Numbered from the stretch's first letter, positions 45,747-54,907 are shown. The stretch is DNA of 64,000 nucleotides from Gluconacetobacter asukensis (GCF_014174375.1 NZ_JABEQE010000003.1:1-64000), one strand, 5' to 3'. The notes: generated by a model not told the origin, from the sequence alone. Translations and numbers: made by a program.

Positions 45747-45892
45747 CGCAGGTTGTCGTTCATTTTCCCGTGTCGTTGGTATGCGATCGGACGGTATGCC
45801 GCATAGAGTGAAGAGCCCTCTTCGGGCCCTGGGGCGTCCAGAAAAATGGGGTTCGAATTGTTCGGCTTCTCGATACCCGGAAAAGAGAATTC

Positions 45893-46393
45893 ATGAATCT
45901 ACGACGTCATTTCGCGGCCCGGTTGCCTGATATCCGGCAGCATGCACTTCGGGTGGGTGCAGTGGCCGTGGCATCCGCCGGGTTGGTGGGCTGCCTGTCG
46001 CCGGCCAAGCCCTATCTGGATACGGGCCGGCGCCTGGCAGATGCCGGCTTCGTTGCGCATAAGGCGGACACCACGGCGCGCTATGCCATGATGAATACGC
46101 TTCCGCCCGGTGAACTCACCTATCGACCGTCCTCGGTCGGCCCGGTCTATCTTTATGCCGATCCGATCGGTTGTGGGTGTGTGTATATGGGGTCGGCGAC
46201 GGCATACAGCTATTATGTGTCGCTGGTCGCTGCAGGGAAGAATAAACGGACATCGCCCTCCGCCGTGTCGGAGATCCCGGCGATGGCGGCTGAAAACAGG
46301 CGTGATACGGCTTTGTGGGACTGGAGCGCGTGGTCGCCCAATGCCGACCCCGGCCCCACCCAGCCCCGGCATGTCATTGGCGGATACTGGTAG
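45893..46393 (+). CDS. Putative lipoprotein of unknown function
   Basis: A 166-residue protein with a short Arg-rich N-terminus, hydrophobic stretch (VGAVAVASAG) and lipobox LVGC, so lipid attachment at about Cys34 is likely. The mature part contains CGCVYMGSATAYSYYVSL. No family was recognised. AAAAGAGAATTC precedes the ATG. It is 147 bases after the flgN-like gene and convergent with the DUF6468 gene (12 bases apart). Confidence 0.65.
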   Translation: MNLRRHFAARLPDIRQHALRVGAVAVASAGLVGCLSPAKPYLDTGRRLADAGFVAHKADTTARYAMMNTLPPGELTYRPSSVGPVYLYADPIGCGCVYMGSATAYSYYVSLVAAGKNKRTSPSAVSEIPAMAAENRRDTALWDWSAWSPNADPGPTQPRHVIGGYW

Positions 46394-46405
46394 AAGCGGG
46401 GATTC

Positions 46406-47149
46406 CTACCTGGAGGGCCGGCTGAGAAAGGTGTTCTCAAACCTTTTCAGCTGCTGATTTTTCTGCCGGGCCGAGCCCCTGGTTCTGGCATTCTTCGATC
46501 CGTCATTTCCCTTGGTCGGGGCGGGAGTGGCGGTGCGCTGTGCCGATGGTGCGTCCGGGCCCCAATCCCTGGGTGTGTCGCCTTCTTCGCGGGTTGCCTT
46601 GAGTGGCACGTCATTGGCCGAAGACAGGGTATTTGTGGGCGCCGTGTCCTGTGGGAGTGAGAGGGCGGATTCGGAGTTGCTTTCCCCTGCGTCCATCGGA
46701 GGCATGGTGGCAGCCTCTCGCTGCGTGCCGTCGGCAGCAAGGCCGTTTCGTGCTTCGGCATTCTGCTTCAGCTCAATTTCGGATGCCTTTTCGAGTAGTC
46801 GTTCAAGCCTCTTTTCGTGGGAGGAGGCCTTGATCGTTGCTGTCTCAAGGCGATCTGCCGTCGCATCCGCCTTGCCGACCATGGTGTCCAGCTCAGTGCT
46901 TGTTACCTTGGCCAGTTCGATCATGCGGCTGAGTGGGCGGCCGCTGACTTCCCCGGCCACGCGCAGTTTCTCCACGCCTTCTTCCGCACTCTTCACGCTG
47001 GCTTCGAGCTTTTCGACCAGTCCCATCAGGCTTTCGCGGTCGTGCTTCAGATTGGAGAGAATCCGACTGAGATAAAAGCTGTAGATAATCCCCAGGAGAA
47101 GGAAGAACGATAAGACGATCTCGATGATCAGCTGGATCTGAGTCAGCAT
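46406..47149 (-). CDS. DUF6468-type membrane protein in the fliM operon
   Basis: ATG at 47149 is used; the longer frame runs into the fliM end and has no start codon between the fliM stop and 47149. The 247-residue product begins with a membrane helix (LTQIQLIIEIVLSFFLLLGIIYSFYLSRIL), then a coiled-coil region (about 30-115: LKHDRESLMGLVEKLEASVKSAEEGVEKLRVAG). That arrangement matches DUF6468 proteins, found with alphaproteobacterial fliM genes. The C-terminal half is Ser/Thr/Asn-rich and likely disordered, ending Arg/Lys-rich. Function is unknown. It lies 80 bases after fliM on the same strand, so it probably shares its operon. Confidence 0.7.
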   Translation of the reverse strand: MLTQIQLIIEIVLSFFLLLGIIYSFYLSRILSNLKHDRESLMGLVEKLEASVKSAEEGVEKLRVAGEVSGRPLSRMIELAKVTSTELDTMVGKADATADRLETATIKASSHEKRLERLLEKASEIELKQNAEARNGLAADGTQREAATMPPMDAGESNSESALSLPQDTAPTNTLSSANDVPLKATREEGDTPRDWGPDAPSAQRTATPAPTKGNDGSKNARTRGSARQKNQQLKRFENTFLSRPSR

Positions 47150-47229
47150 TTGCCAGATGTCTCCAGTCTGGCCCGGTTGTGAAGCGACGGGCGGATAAAG
47201 AAAGAAGGAATTGGGGTTGTCCTGTTCTC

Positions 47230-48381
47230 TTATTCGCGGGATGCGAGGGGTGGGGTGGTGTGAGGATGCGGACTGTCGGGTGGCACCAGTCGTCGTTCGA
47301 TTTTCACGGCTGCCTTGCCGTGCAGCTGGCCGAGTCGTCCTTCGAACAAGGAGTTCTGTCCGCATTGCAGCGTGACATGAATCGGGGTGTCGCTTCGGTA
47401 GGGAAATGCAATCTGCGTACCGGGGCGCAGATTGAGAACCTGGGAGAGGGAGAGGAGTTTTTCCTCGAACACGGCGGACACTTCAACATCGGTCTCGAGA
47501 ATCTCGGACATCAGATGGTTTTCCCAGATCGAATCGCGACCGAACCGTTCTCCCATGAATTGCTGAGACAGGCGGTCACGCACCGGCTCCAGGGTTGCAT
47601 AGGGGATGATGAGGTCCAGGTTGCCGCTCTTATCCTCCATATCGATATGCAGCTTCGTCATCACCACGGCGTTGGATGCTCGTGCGATTGCCGCGAAACG
47701 CGAACTGACCTCGAGCCGTTCGAACGTGAGATCGATCGTGCAGACAGGATTGAACGCCACCGAAAGGTCGTTGAGGGTCAACGTGATCAGTTTTTCGATC
47801 AGGGAACGTTCGATCGCCGTATGCGGGCGGCCCTCGGTCCCCGCGTGGCCTACGCCGCGGGGGCCGCCCATAAGGATATCGATAATGGAATAGGACAATC
47901 CGGAATCGACGACGACAAGGCCATAATTCTCCCACTGGACGGCCTTGAAGACCGCGAACAGGGAGGATGACGGCACGGTGTTCATGTAGTCGCCGAAACA
48001 CATGGAGCGTGTGCCCTCCATGGTGATTTCGACGTTGTCGTTCGTGAAGCTGCGTAATGTGGACGACAGGAGTCTGACAAACCGGTCCAATGCGATTTCC
48101 AGCATCGGCAGGCGTTCATACGCTACGAAGCCGGCCTTGATGACGCGTTCCATGCCGGTTTCTTCCCGGTCGGGAAGTCCGGCGAACGTATTGCCCAGAA
48201 GGCTGTCGATTTCAGATTGGTCCAGCATGTGGCTGCTGATCATGCTATCTTCAAACCCCGTGAACGCATCTTCCCGCGCGTCATGGCCCATCCCTGACGC
48301 GTGGCTCTGCGCTTCGGGCGGTGCCTCGGCGCTGGCTTCATCGGACTGGTCGGCATCCGGTGTGTCGTTTACGTCCTGCAT
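47230..48381 (-). CDS. fliM: Flagellar motor switch protein FliM
   Basis: A 383-residue protein of the C ring that binds CheY-P and sets rotation direction. LDQSEIDSLLG is the usual FliM motif, preceded here by a long Asp/Glu/Ala-rich N-terminal extension of about 50 residues. The middle CheC-like domain follows (VVVDSGLSYSIIDILMGGPRG, ERSLIEKLITLTLNDLSVAF), then the C-terminal FliN-like domain (VEVSAVFEEKLLSLSQVLNLRPGTQIAFP). FliN was not found nearby. It follows fliL by 58 bases. Confidence 0.94.
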   Translation of the reverse strand: MQDVNDTPDADQSDEASAEAPPEAQSHASGMGHDAREDAFTGFEDSMISSHMLDQSEIDSLLGNTFAGLPDREETGMERVIKAGFVAYERLPMLEIALDRFVRLLSSTLRSFTNDNVEITMEGTRSMCFGDYMNTVPSSSLFAVFKAVQWENYGLVVVDSGLSYSIIDILMGGPRGVGHAGTEGRPHTAIERSLIEKLITLTLNDLSVAFNPVCTIDLTFERLEVSSRFAAIARASNAVVMTKLHIDMEDKSGNLDLIIPYATLEPVRDRLSQQFMGERFGRDSIWENHLMSEILETDVEVSAVFEEKLLSLSQVLNLRPGTQIAFPYRSDTPIHVTLQCGQNSLFEGRLGQLHGKAAVKIERRLVPPDSPHPHTTPPLASRE

Positions 48382-48439
48382 ATTGTCTTCGCCGCGGTTT
48401 GAACTGTATTTGGTATAAATATCAAGTATAATGTTCCGA

Positions 48440-48970
48440 TTACTGAATCAGGAATTCGACCAGATACAGATTCGTGACCTGCAAGGGCAACAATTCCGCC
48501 CGGAGACGACGCATGATCGCCTCGCGCAGCCGGTATATTCCGTCGCCCCGGATGTCCTGCGGACGTGTCTCGTGCAGGTAAGTCTGAAATATGTCCTGAA
48601 CATGCGGGATCATGTTCTGGAGCGACGCCTCGTCGCGTGCGCCTGATATTTCGACCTTGGCCGTCAGCTTTACATAGACCGGTCGACCATCGCCATTGTC
48701 GAGATTGGAAACGATCGGCGGAATGCCCAGGATGATCGGCGGATGCAGCACCTGATCCGTGCGGGTTGCCACCTCGGTCCGAACCGAATGGAACAGATGG
48801 CCCTTCTTCATGAATAGGGTGCCCCCGCCGACAGCGAGAAGAAGAACCACCAGACCGATGAAGAGGAATTTCGTTGTGGAACGCCGGGGGGTCGTTTCCG
48901 TAGCCATGGATCGCCGCTTTTCGTCTCGGGAAGAGGGTTCGGGTACGCCGCCGGTTGCAGTCTCGCTCAT
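48440..48970 (-). CDS. fliL: Flagellar basal body-associated protein FliL
   Basis: A 176-residue protein with one membrane helix (FLFIGLVVLLLAVGGGTLF, about 35-53) and a periplasmic domain with YVKLTAKVEISGARDEASLQNMIPHVQDIFQTYLHETRPQDIRGDGIYRLREAIMRRL broken across the FliL signature. It stabilises the stator and influences torque. ATG at 48970 is used; ATG at 48907 is also possible but without a good ribosome-binding site. A sigma-70-like promoter lies just upstream at 49012-49040. Confidence 0.9.
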   Translation of the reverse strand: MSETATGGVPEPSSRDEKRRSMATETTPRRSTTKFLFIGLVVLLLAVGGGTLFMKKGHLFHSVRTEVATRTDQVLHPPIILGIPPIVSNLDNGDGRPVYVKLTAKVEISGARDEASLQNMIPHVQDIFQTYLHETRPQDIRGDGIYRLREAIMRRLRAELLPLQVTNLYLVEFLIQ

Positions 48971-49491
48971 ATGCAGGTGGCTCCCGGGGGGTAGGTAAAC
49001 GATTTATTGATAGTGTAGCTACTGGAGGGTGCATGCTCAATGGCATGGGTGGGGCGTTTGTGACGATAGAGGGAAGCAGCCGCCATCAATCGGGCCGATA
49101 ATCGGTCTCGTGTGACGTTTTCATGATATCGCGGGGCGCCTGGGCAGCTTCTCTATCGCGGGCAGGTCGGTATGCGGATCGCTGATCCGTTGTCCGTGCC
49201 ATCATAGAGCATGGACGAAACGCGCAGGAACGTCTTACGAGGGGGCTGGTGTGGTCGATCTGTATCGGGAGCGGCGTCCGGCCGGAGGTCGAGGCCATGA
49301 TCGCCCCGGTTCGCGGGCCAGGGGACGCACAGATGTCAGGACTGCATCCGTCCGTCTGCCGGCAAGGGACAGAAACCGGGCGCCCGGTAATCGATTTTTC
49401 CGGATCGCAATGCCGGATCAGCGGGCGGCGATTCTGGCAGGTCGCGCCGGCTGGCCTGTGTTTGCCACGAGCCAGCCGCGCGTCAAGCCCG
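48971..49491. other. Spacer between flgE end and fliL start
   Basis: About 520 bases in which no gene is supported. The fliL end contains a promoter-like pair at 49012-49040. Nothing resembling a terminator for flgE was recognised. Confidence 0.5.
49012..49040 (-). promoter_or_regulatory. Candidate promoter for fliL-fliM
   Basis: On the minus strand TTGAGC and TACACT are 17 bases apart, close to the sigma-70 consensus TTGACA/TATAAT. The -10 hexamer ends about 42 bases before the fliL ATG. The match is by eye only, in a GC-rich genome, so it could be chance. Confidence 0.4.
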
Positions 49492-50820
49492 TTACTGCTT
49501 CATGGCGATCGTGGTCTGCAGCAGCTGGTCTGCGGTCGTGACGATCTTGGTATTGGCGGAGTAGGCCTCCTGCGCGACGATCAGGGCGGACAGATCGCTG
49601 GTCAGATTGGTCGTGGAGGACTCGACATACCCGACCGACAGCGTGCCCGTGCCATTTTCCCCGACATTGCCGATTTTGGCGTTGCCGGATGATGCCGTGG
49701 CCGTATAGGCCTGACCGTCGACGGCATTCAGTCCGTCGACGTTGGCGAAATTCGCCATGGCGATCTTGCCCACGAGCTGGGTGTCGCCGTTATCGAAAAT
49801 GGCCATGATAGAGCCGTCGCTCTGGACCGACACGCCCTCGTAGGTGCCGCTGGTCACGCTATCGCTGGCCAGTGACGGAGTCGCTGTGGGGGTGGTGCCG
49901 GTCGTCATGCCGGTTGTGCCGCCGATTGTGCCCAGGTCAAGATTGACGGTCTGCTGCGAGCCATCCTGATACGACACTGTGATCGGAATGTTGGCGGTGG
50001 CACCGAACAAAGTCGAGCCGACGGGTGTGGCGCCGTTCGTGATGGAGGCGATGGAGCCGTTGGCATCGAAGGTTACGGTATATGGACCGGCATTGGTCAG
50101 CGTAGCGGTGCCAGCGCCCGCAACGGCTGTACTCTGGGCTACCACATTCCAGGTATTGGGGGCGGTATTCGTCCATTGAAGTTGAACGCCGCCCGAATTG
50201 TTGGTCGGGTTGGCGCTGTCGTAACTGCCATCGTACACCGTGGCTGCGGCGGTGGTAACCGTGTCGCCTACGGCGGCAGTGGATGACAGCGTCCCGGTTG
50301 TCGAAAGGGTGGTGCTCTGCGTGGGACGGAAAGCGACATTCGCGACGTTGAGCTGGGTCAGGTTCGTGTTGAGCGCCCCGCTCGGATCGACCATATAGCC
50401 ATCAAGATAGTAGCCGCTGGTGTTGACCAGGTAGCCGGTCTTGTTTTCATAAAATTCACCGTTTCGGGTGTAATACTGCGTGTTCTGGAACTGGGTCTGG
50501 GCCGCTGTGGACGCGCCGGTTTCCTTGGACACGACATACAGGCCGTTGCCGGAGATCGATGTCGCCAGGCTGTCCGCGCTGCTGGCTGCCGTACCCTGGG
50601 TGTCCACATGCTGGATGGTGACGGCGGAGACGGAGTCCGAAATATCGGCCGATGCCGCGTTTCCGACGAGCGAACCGGCAACGAAATCCTGGAATGCCGT
50701 CGTGGTGGCCTTGTAGCCGACCGTCTGGCTGTTGGCGATGTTGTTGCTGAGGTTCGTAAATGCGGTCGACTGGGCGTTGATACCGCTGACAGCCGTGGTA
50801 AGGGCATTGAAAACTGACAT
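49492..50820 (-). CDS. flgE: Flagellar hook protein FlgE
   Basis: ATG at 50820 gives 442 residues beginning MSVFNALTTAVSGINAQSTAFTNLSNNIAN, the family N-terminus; 16 upstream codons in frame do not fit. It polymerises to form the hook. The middle is a Thr/Ser/Gly-rich beta domain, including NLDLGTIGGTTG near residues 293-304. The C-terminus (LTSDLSALIVAQEAYSANTKIVTTADQLLQTTI) is the usual paired helix. It stands alone, away from flgD and fliK. A sigma-54-like element lies about 180 bases upstream. Confidence 0.93.
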   Translation of the reverse strand: MSVFNALTTAVSGINAQSTAFTNLSNNIANSQTVGYKATTTAFQDFVAGSLVGNAASADISDSVSAVTIQHVDTQGTAASSADSLATSISGNGLYVVSKETGASTAAQTQFQNTQYYTRNGEFYENKTGYLVNTSGYYLDGYMVDPSGALNTNLTQLNVANVAFRPTQSTTLSTTGTLSSTAAVGDTVTTAAATVYDGSYDSANPTNNSGGVQLQWTNTAPNTWNVVAQSTAVAGAGTATLTNAGPYTVTFDANGSIASITNGATPVGSTLFGATANIPITVSYQDGSQQTVNLDLGTIGGTTGMTTGTTPTATPSLASDSVTSGTYEGVSVQSDGSIMAIFDNGDTQLVGKIAMANFANVDGLNAVDGQAYTATASSGNAKIGNVGENGTGTLSVGYVESSTTNLTSDLSALIVAQEAYSANTKIVTTADQLLQTTIAMKQ

Positions 50821-51208
50821 GTGCCGTCCCTGCCTGTGCGCGCAGCTATCTGTTCCGCCCACCGTCAAGCAGGAAAATCATAACCCGATCATGGCCTGGC
50901 AGCTCATGACGTCATGCCCGTCAGACCATTTCCGGCGTGACGCGATTTCGGGTCAGTGATCTTACGGACATGGAATGGCGGCTGAAACATTCCCCGCGCG
51001 ACATCTGTGCCTTGCTGACTATCTCAGTAGCATGCGCGGCGTGAAACGCAAGGACTTCATGTGTCGTTTTTATGCTACGGGTATATGAAAGATGTTACTG
51101 AATTGTTTCCGCCGGTGGATTCAGTGGCAACGCGCGTCGATATGATTCCGGGTGACGGACCCGCCGGGAAGGATCCCTATCCGATCATGCGATACGGAGA
51201 GGCGGCGA
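50821..51208. other. Spacer upstream of flgE
   Basis: About 390 bases with no supported gene; it separates flgE from the end of flhB. It contains a sigma-54-like element at 50998-51012. A 60-codon plus-strand frame at 51061-51243 shows no coding character. Confidence 0.5.
50998..51012 (-). promoter_or_regulatory. Sigma-54-like promoter element upstream of flgE
   Basis: Read on the minus strand it is AGGCAC-AGATG-TCGC. The GG and GC positions and spacing match TGGCAC-N5-TTGC, with two other differences. Hook genes are sigma-54 dependent in Caulobacter. The same TCGC variant is seen upstream of flhA. Confidence 0.35.
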
Positions 51209-52294
51209 TTACTGTCGAGGCACGCGTGAACCCGGTGTCTTGAGTTTCATGACGTAGGCGATGATCGCGGCAACGGGCTGGAAATATTCCGGCGGTATTT
51301 CGGAATCCACCGGCAGGGTATAGAGGGCGCGGGCCACGGGCGGGTTGGAGACGATCGGGATCTTTGAATCCTCGGCTGCCTCGCGGATGCGGGCGGCGAG
51401 TTCGTCCGCGCCCTTGGCGACGATTTTCGGCGCCGCGTCCGTACCGTTTTCGTAAGACAGCGCCACGGCATAATGGGTCGGGTTGGTGACGATGACGGTG
51501 GCCTTCTTCACGGCCTGGAGCATCATCTGCCGGGCGCGCCGCATGCGGATCTGCTTCTGTTTGGCCTTTACCTTGGGGTCGCCATCGTCCTGGCGCACTT
51601 CCTCCTTGATCTCCTGATGGCTCATGCGCAGCTTTTGCAGCCGATGGTATCGTGTCCATACTTCGTCGAGGACGGCGATCACGGCCTGGACCGTCAGGAC
51701 GGTCAGCGTGGCGTACACGAACCATGATACGAGTTCCGAGGTCAGGTGGCGAAGGGTCCAGCGTTCGGCCTCGGGTGCGACGTGCAATGTTCCTTTTGCC
51801 ACGTCGTAGAGCACTGCGCCGAAGGCGACGAACTTGACCAGGCTTTTCAGCATCTCGATCAGGTTGTTCGTGCTGACCACGCGCCTGATCCCCGACAGGG
51901 GAGACAGGCGCCCGATGTCGGGGATGAGGGCCTGGGGGCGGAACAGTAGACCCGTCTGAAGCATGGCGCAGGCGATGACAACCGCCACGCAGACGAGCAC
52001 CAGGGGCGCCACCAGCAGAATGCCTTCGCGTACAGCCTGCTGGAAGACCAGGAAGAGCGATCCTCCATCTATTGAGATGGTATCGAAATGCTCCATCAGT
52101 CCGCGCATGTGCCGGAGAAATGTGCCGCCTGCGGAGGTCGTGGTCGCGGTGAAGACGGTCAGGAACGCGCTCAGGACCAGGAGCATTTGCGTTTCGCGGG
52201 ATTGCGCGACGTTTCCGTCCGTGCGCGCCTTCTGCAGCCGTTTTCCGGTCGGGGCCTGCGACCGGTCTTCGCTGCTGGATCCTTCTTCTGCCAT
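51209..52294 (-). CDS. flhB: Flagellar export switch protein FlhB
   Basis: A 361-residue protein with four membrane segments (about 35-215) and a cytoplasmic domain containing the self-cleavage motif NPTH at 271-274. It controls the change from rod/hook to filament export together with FliK. The N-terminus SSSEDRSQAPTGKRLQKARTDGNVAQSRE is the family signature. The stop-to-start distance to fliR is six bases, so they are co-translated. Length is normal. Confidence 0.95.
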   Translation of the reverse strand: MAEEGSSSEDRSQAPTGKRLQKARTDGNVAQSRETQMLLVLSAFLTVFTATTTSAGGTFLRHMRGLMEHFDTISIDGGSLFLVFQQAVREGILLVAPLVLVCVAVVIACAMLQTGLLFRPQALIPDIGRLSPLSGIRRVVSTNNLIEMLKSLVKFVAFGAVLYDVAKGTLHVAPEAERWTLRHLTSELVSWFVYATLTVLTVQAVIAVLDEVWTRYHRLQKLRMSHQEIKEEVRQDDGDPKVKAKQKQIRMRRARQMMLQAVKKATVIVTNPTHYAVALSYENGTDAAPKIVAKGADELAARIREAAEDSKIPIVSNPPVARALYTLPVDSEIPPEYFQPVAAIIAYVMKLKTPGSRVPRQ

Positions 52295-52300
52295 GGTAAC

Positions 52301-53113
52301 TCAGTGCAGCGACGGTGGGGCGCCTACGCCGGGCAGGGCGACAAGCAGGTCGCTCATCCTTTCCTGCCAGACGCCGGTCATGATCTGGATCAGCATGGCC
52401 AGCAGGAGGACGCCACCCAATAATTGGGCCGGCATGGCAATGCCGTAGACCTGGATTGCCGGCATCAGGCGGTTCAGTACCCCCAGCATGGCAGGCCACA
52501 AAGTGCCGATCAGGATAAAGGGGGCGGCCAGTTGCAGCGCCAGGACGAATGTCTGCGCCGTGGCGGCGACGATGCTTTTCGTCATGTCGCCGAGCATCGG
52601 CATATGGCCCGGGGGAAACAGGTGGTACGAGCCGGTCACCGCAGCCAGGGGGAGGACATAAAGGCCGGTCGAGAGAAAGATGACCGGCGTGAGGGAGGAG
52701 GCCATGTGGCTTATGGCCGTGCTGGATGCCCCGAGTTCAGGATCCGGCTGGAGGATGCTGGCCAGGCCTGCGAGGACGGCGATGATCTGCATCGCAATAA
52801 TCATCGCCATGGAAACGAGCCGGGCCAGCAGCCCGATGAATGCACCGCATAAAAGCTCGCCCGCGATGATGGCCAGCACCATGAACGGGCGATGAAGCGC
52901 CGGTCCGGATACGGCTGCCAGATGATCCTGCACCACTGGCAGGATGGTGATGCTGATGACAAGCGCAATTCCCGCCCGGACCACCATGGGGGACGTGGTT
53001 TCGCCAAAGCCGGGGGCTGTCATCACCATGGCACTGACCCGGCACAGGGTCAGCAGGAACATGGCGGCCAGTACGGGGATGGAGCCGCCGGGAAAGAACA
53101 GATCCCCGGTCAT
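52301..53113 (-). CDS. fliR: Flagellar export gate protein FliR
   Basis: A 270-residue protein of the export gate with about six hydrophobic segments. APGFGETTSPMVVRAGIALVIS and LLARLVSMAMIIAMQIIAVLAG are typical FliR segments, and the C-terminal PAIQVYGIAMPAQLLGGVLLL is conserved. It sits between fliQ and flhB in the classical order. FliP, normally a partner of this gate, is not in the window. Confidence 0.92.
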   Translation of the reverse strand: MTGDLFFPGGSIPVLAAMFLLTLCRVSAMVMTAPGFGETTSPMVVRAGIALVISITILPVVQDHLAAVSGPALHRPFMVLAIIAGELLCGAFIGLLARLVSMAMIIAMQIIAVLAGLASILQPDPELGASSTAISHMASSLTPVIFLSTGLYVLPLAAVTGSYHLFPPGHMPMLGDMTKSIVAATAQTFVLALQLAAPFILIGTLWPAMLGVLNRLMPAIQVYGIAMPAQLLGGVLLLAMLIQIMTGVWQERMSDLLVALPGVGAPPSLH

Positions 53114-53147
53114 TCCAGAATGGTCGCCGCCAGAGTGCGGCCTGTCT

Positions 53148-53423
53148 TCACGAACCGCCCACCATGATCATCTGGTCGAAGATGGTCTGCGCATATGTAT
53201 GGAGCGTGGCATACATGAACGAGCCCGTCAGCATGAGGGCGGCTGTCGCGGCCATGAATTTGGGCACGAAAGACAATGTCGCCTCGTTCACCTGGGTTAC
53301 GGCCTGAAGTAACGAAACCAGGATGCCCGCGCAGAGGGACGACAGAAGGGAAGGTGCGCCCATCTTGACCGCAACGAGCAGGGTCTGACGAAGTATTTCG
53401 TGAACATCGACCGTATGATGCAT
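53148..53423 (-). CDS. fliQ: Flagellar export gate protein FliQ
   Basis: A 91-residue protein with two membrane helices. LCAGILVSLLQAVTQVNEATLSFVPKFMAA is the FliQ signature, including the conserved QVNEATLSFVPK. It forms the gate with FliP and FliR. It lies 10 bases after fliE and 34 before fliR. Size is exactly as expected. Confidence 0.94.
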   Translation of the reverse strand: MHHTVDVHEILRQTLLVAVKMGAPSLLSSLCAGILVSLLQAVTQVNEATLSFVPKFMAATAALMLTGSFMYATLHTYAQTIFDQMIMVGGS

Positions 53424-53433
53424 GTGCGAGGGC

Positions 53434-53766
53434 TTAGATCGACATCTTCATGACGTCCTGATAGGCCTGCACCATGCGGTCTCGAACCGTGGTGACGGTT
53501 TGCAGGGTCAGTTTCGCTTCTTCCACGGAGGTCGCGATATCGGTGAGGCTGCCTTTGCCGGAGAGGCCCTGAGCTGTCATCGTCTCGGCCGTCTTGCCGG
53601 TTTGAATCGCGTTTTTGAGCGCGCCGTCCAGAACATTGCCGAAGCTGGACACGCTGTCGGTGGAGAGGTCGTTCTGCGTGTCGTCGGTGGAAGGTTGCAG
53701 GGCCTTCTGTGTCTGCCCGTAGGCATTGAGCGCATCGAAGCTGCGTGTGGTGATGTCGCTGATCAT
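53434..53766 (-). CDS. fliE: Flagellar hook-basal body adaptor FliE
   Basis: A 110-residue protein linking the MS ring to the rod. The C-terminus has the family segment SLTDIATSVEEAKLTLQTVTTVRDRMVQAYQDVMKMSI. The middle SFGNVLDGALKNAIQTGKTAETMT is also typical. Usually it accompanies flgB-flgC; here it heads the fliE-fliQ-fliR-flhB operon and is far from them. Confidence 0.92.
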   Translation of the reverse strand: MISDITTRSFDALNAYGQTQKALQPSTDDTQNDLSTDSVSSFGNVLDGALKNAIQTGKTAETMTAQGLSGKGSLTDIATSVEEAKLTLQTVTTVRDRMVQAYQDVMKMSI

Positions 53767-54128
53767 CGTGTACGTGCTGCGCCTCTTCTGCCTTGCCGGA
53801 TATCACTGGCAGGTTATTGCGCCTCATTGCCTAACCTAGTCTCGTCTTGACGGCAAGGGCGGTAGTTTTCACCTTTCATTAAAACACCATGACTGATCGG
53901 AACCGCTTTGGACGGGGCGGAACCGCCGGGCGGATTGTTGGGGGAGGGGGTGATCTTCGTGGGAATCGAGGCTTGTCGGATGCTGTGCGGCGGATATGTA
54001 TCGTGATAGAGGATGTCTTCGCGCGCGCCAGTAATCGTAGGGCGTCGGAGCCGTCGTGGCATGGCGACAAAGGATCGCCAGGCTGCATGTACATGGAGTA
54101 CGGCGTTGACAGGTGATATAGAGTCGAT
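53767..54128. other. Divergent spacer, fliE and secreted unknown gene
   Basis: About 360 bases without a supported gene, between a minus-strand and a plus-strand gene. Promoters for both should lie here. No clear motif or palindrome was recognised. Confidence 0.45.
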
Positions 54129-54764
54129 ATGCGACGTTCGGTGAACGGTGCCCGCGCCGGATCCGGCAGGGGATTTCTGGCCTGCGCGACTGCGTTGGTC
54201 GCCTTGCTGGGGAGTGGTTGCGGGGCTGCCATGGCCCGGGGCAGCAGCGGTGTCGGCACGACCGCGCATATCGGAGACGACGGCCTCCGCTGTCCGGCGG
54301 GGGTGGTCCATATCGCCGAAATCCAGGCGATCACACGACAGAATAATGAAGCGGATCCGAACCTGCCGATCGGCCAGGCCTCGGTGGAGGTCTGCGCGAC
54401 GGATGCAACCAAATTCACCGATGTCGTGACACGCGGCGCACCCGATGAGGCGGTGACGGGCGGTTCGGTGGGGCAGAAGACGGGCGTCGACGGAACGATA
54501 CAAATTCGTGGCCGCACCGCGCAGATGGACGCGACCGTCTATGTTCCGCTTGCCGCCGCCGATATCGCACAATGTAGCTCAAGGGATGACGCGCCGCAGC
54601 AGGACGGCGCGGCCGGAACATGCAGGCCGCATGGATTCGTGGCGAGCTTTGCCGGCACATGGGTGTTTTCGGCGGGAAAATGGCAGAGCTTTCAGACTGG
54701 AACGGATTCTGCCGGTAATCCGATCGTGCTGGCCGTCAGGATCATGAACGGACCTGTGGAATGA
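54129..54764 (+). CDS. Secreted protein of unknown function
   Basis: A 211-residue protein with an Arg-rich start and hydrophobic segment (FLACATALVALLGSGCG). A Cys is present but the residues before it (GSG) do not form a standard lipobox, so cleavage after AAMA by signal peptidase I is more likely. The rest includes four further Cys (CPAG, CATD, CSSR, CRPH), perhaps forming disulphides, and no known domain. The ribosome-binding site is weak. It is convergent with the flagellin gene, whose terminator lies beyond its end. Confidence 0.6.
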   Translation: MRRSVNGARAGSGRGFLACATALVALLGSGCGAAMARGSSGVGTTAHIGDDGLRCPAGVVHIAEIQAITRQNNEADPNLPIGQASVEVCATDATKFTDVVTRGAPDEAVTGGSVGQKTGVDGTIQIRGRTAQMDATVYVPLAAADIAQCSSRDDAPQQDGAAGTCRPHGFVASFAGTWVFSAGKWQSFQTGTDSAGNPIVLAVRIMNGPVE

Positions 54765-54851
54765 CGGCCTGATACCGGTCGGAAGCGCGGCCGGAGCTTG
54801 TGATACCGTGCCGGCCCTTTTCCCAACAGGCCCGGACAAGGTATAAAAAAA

Positions 54852-54873
54852 GCCCCCGGCGATTGCCGGGGGC
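54852..54873 (-). terminator. Rho-independent terminator of the flagellin gene
   Basis: GCCCCCGGC (54852-54860) and GCCGGGGGC (54865-54873) form a perfect nine-pair GC stem with loop GATT. Read on the minus strand the stem is followed by seven T residues. It starts 35 bases after the flagellin stop. It may also act on the convergent upstream gene at 54764, though without a T-run in that direction. Confidence 0.93.
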
Positions 54874-54907
54874 ACTGACCATCTTACACCGTGAGCGTAG
54901 GACGGGA

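Noticed and set aside
45810-45830. Small inverted repeats after the flgN-like gene
   Set aside because: Arms of four to five bases in GC-rich DNA with no T-run; expected by chance.
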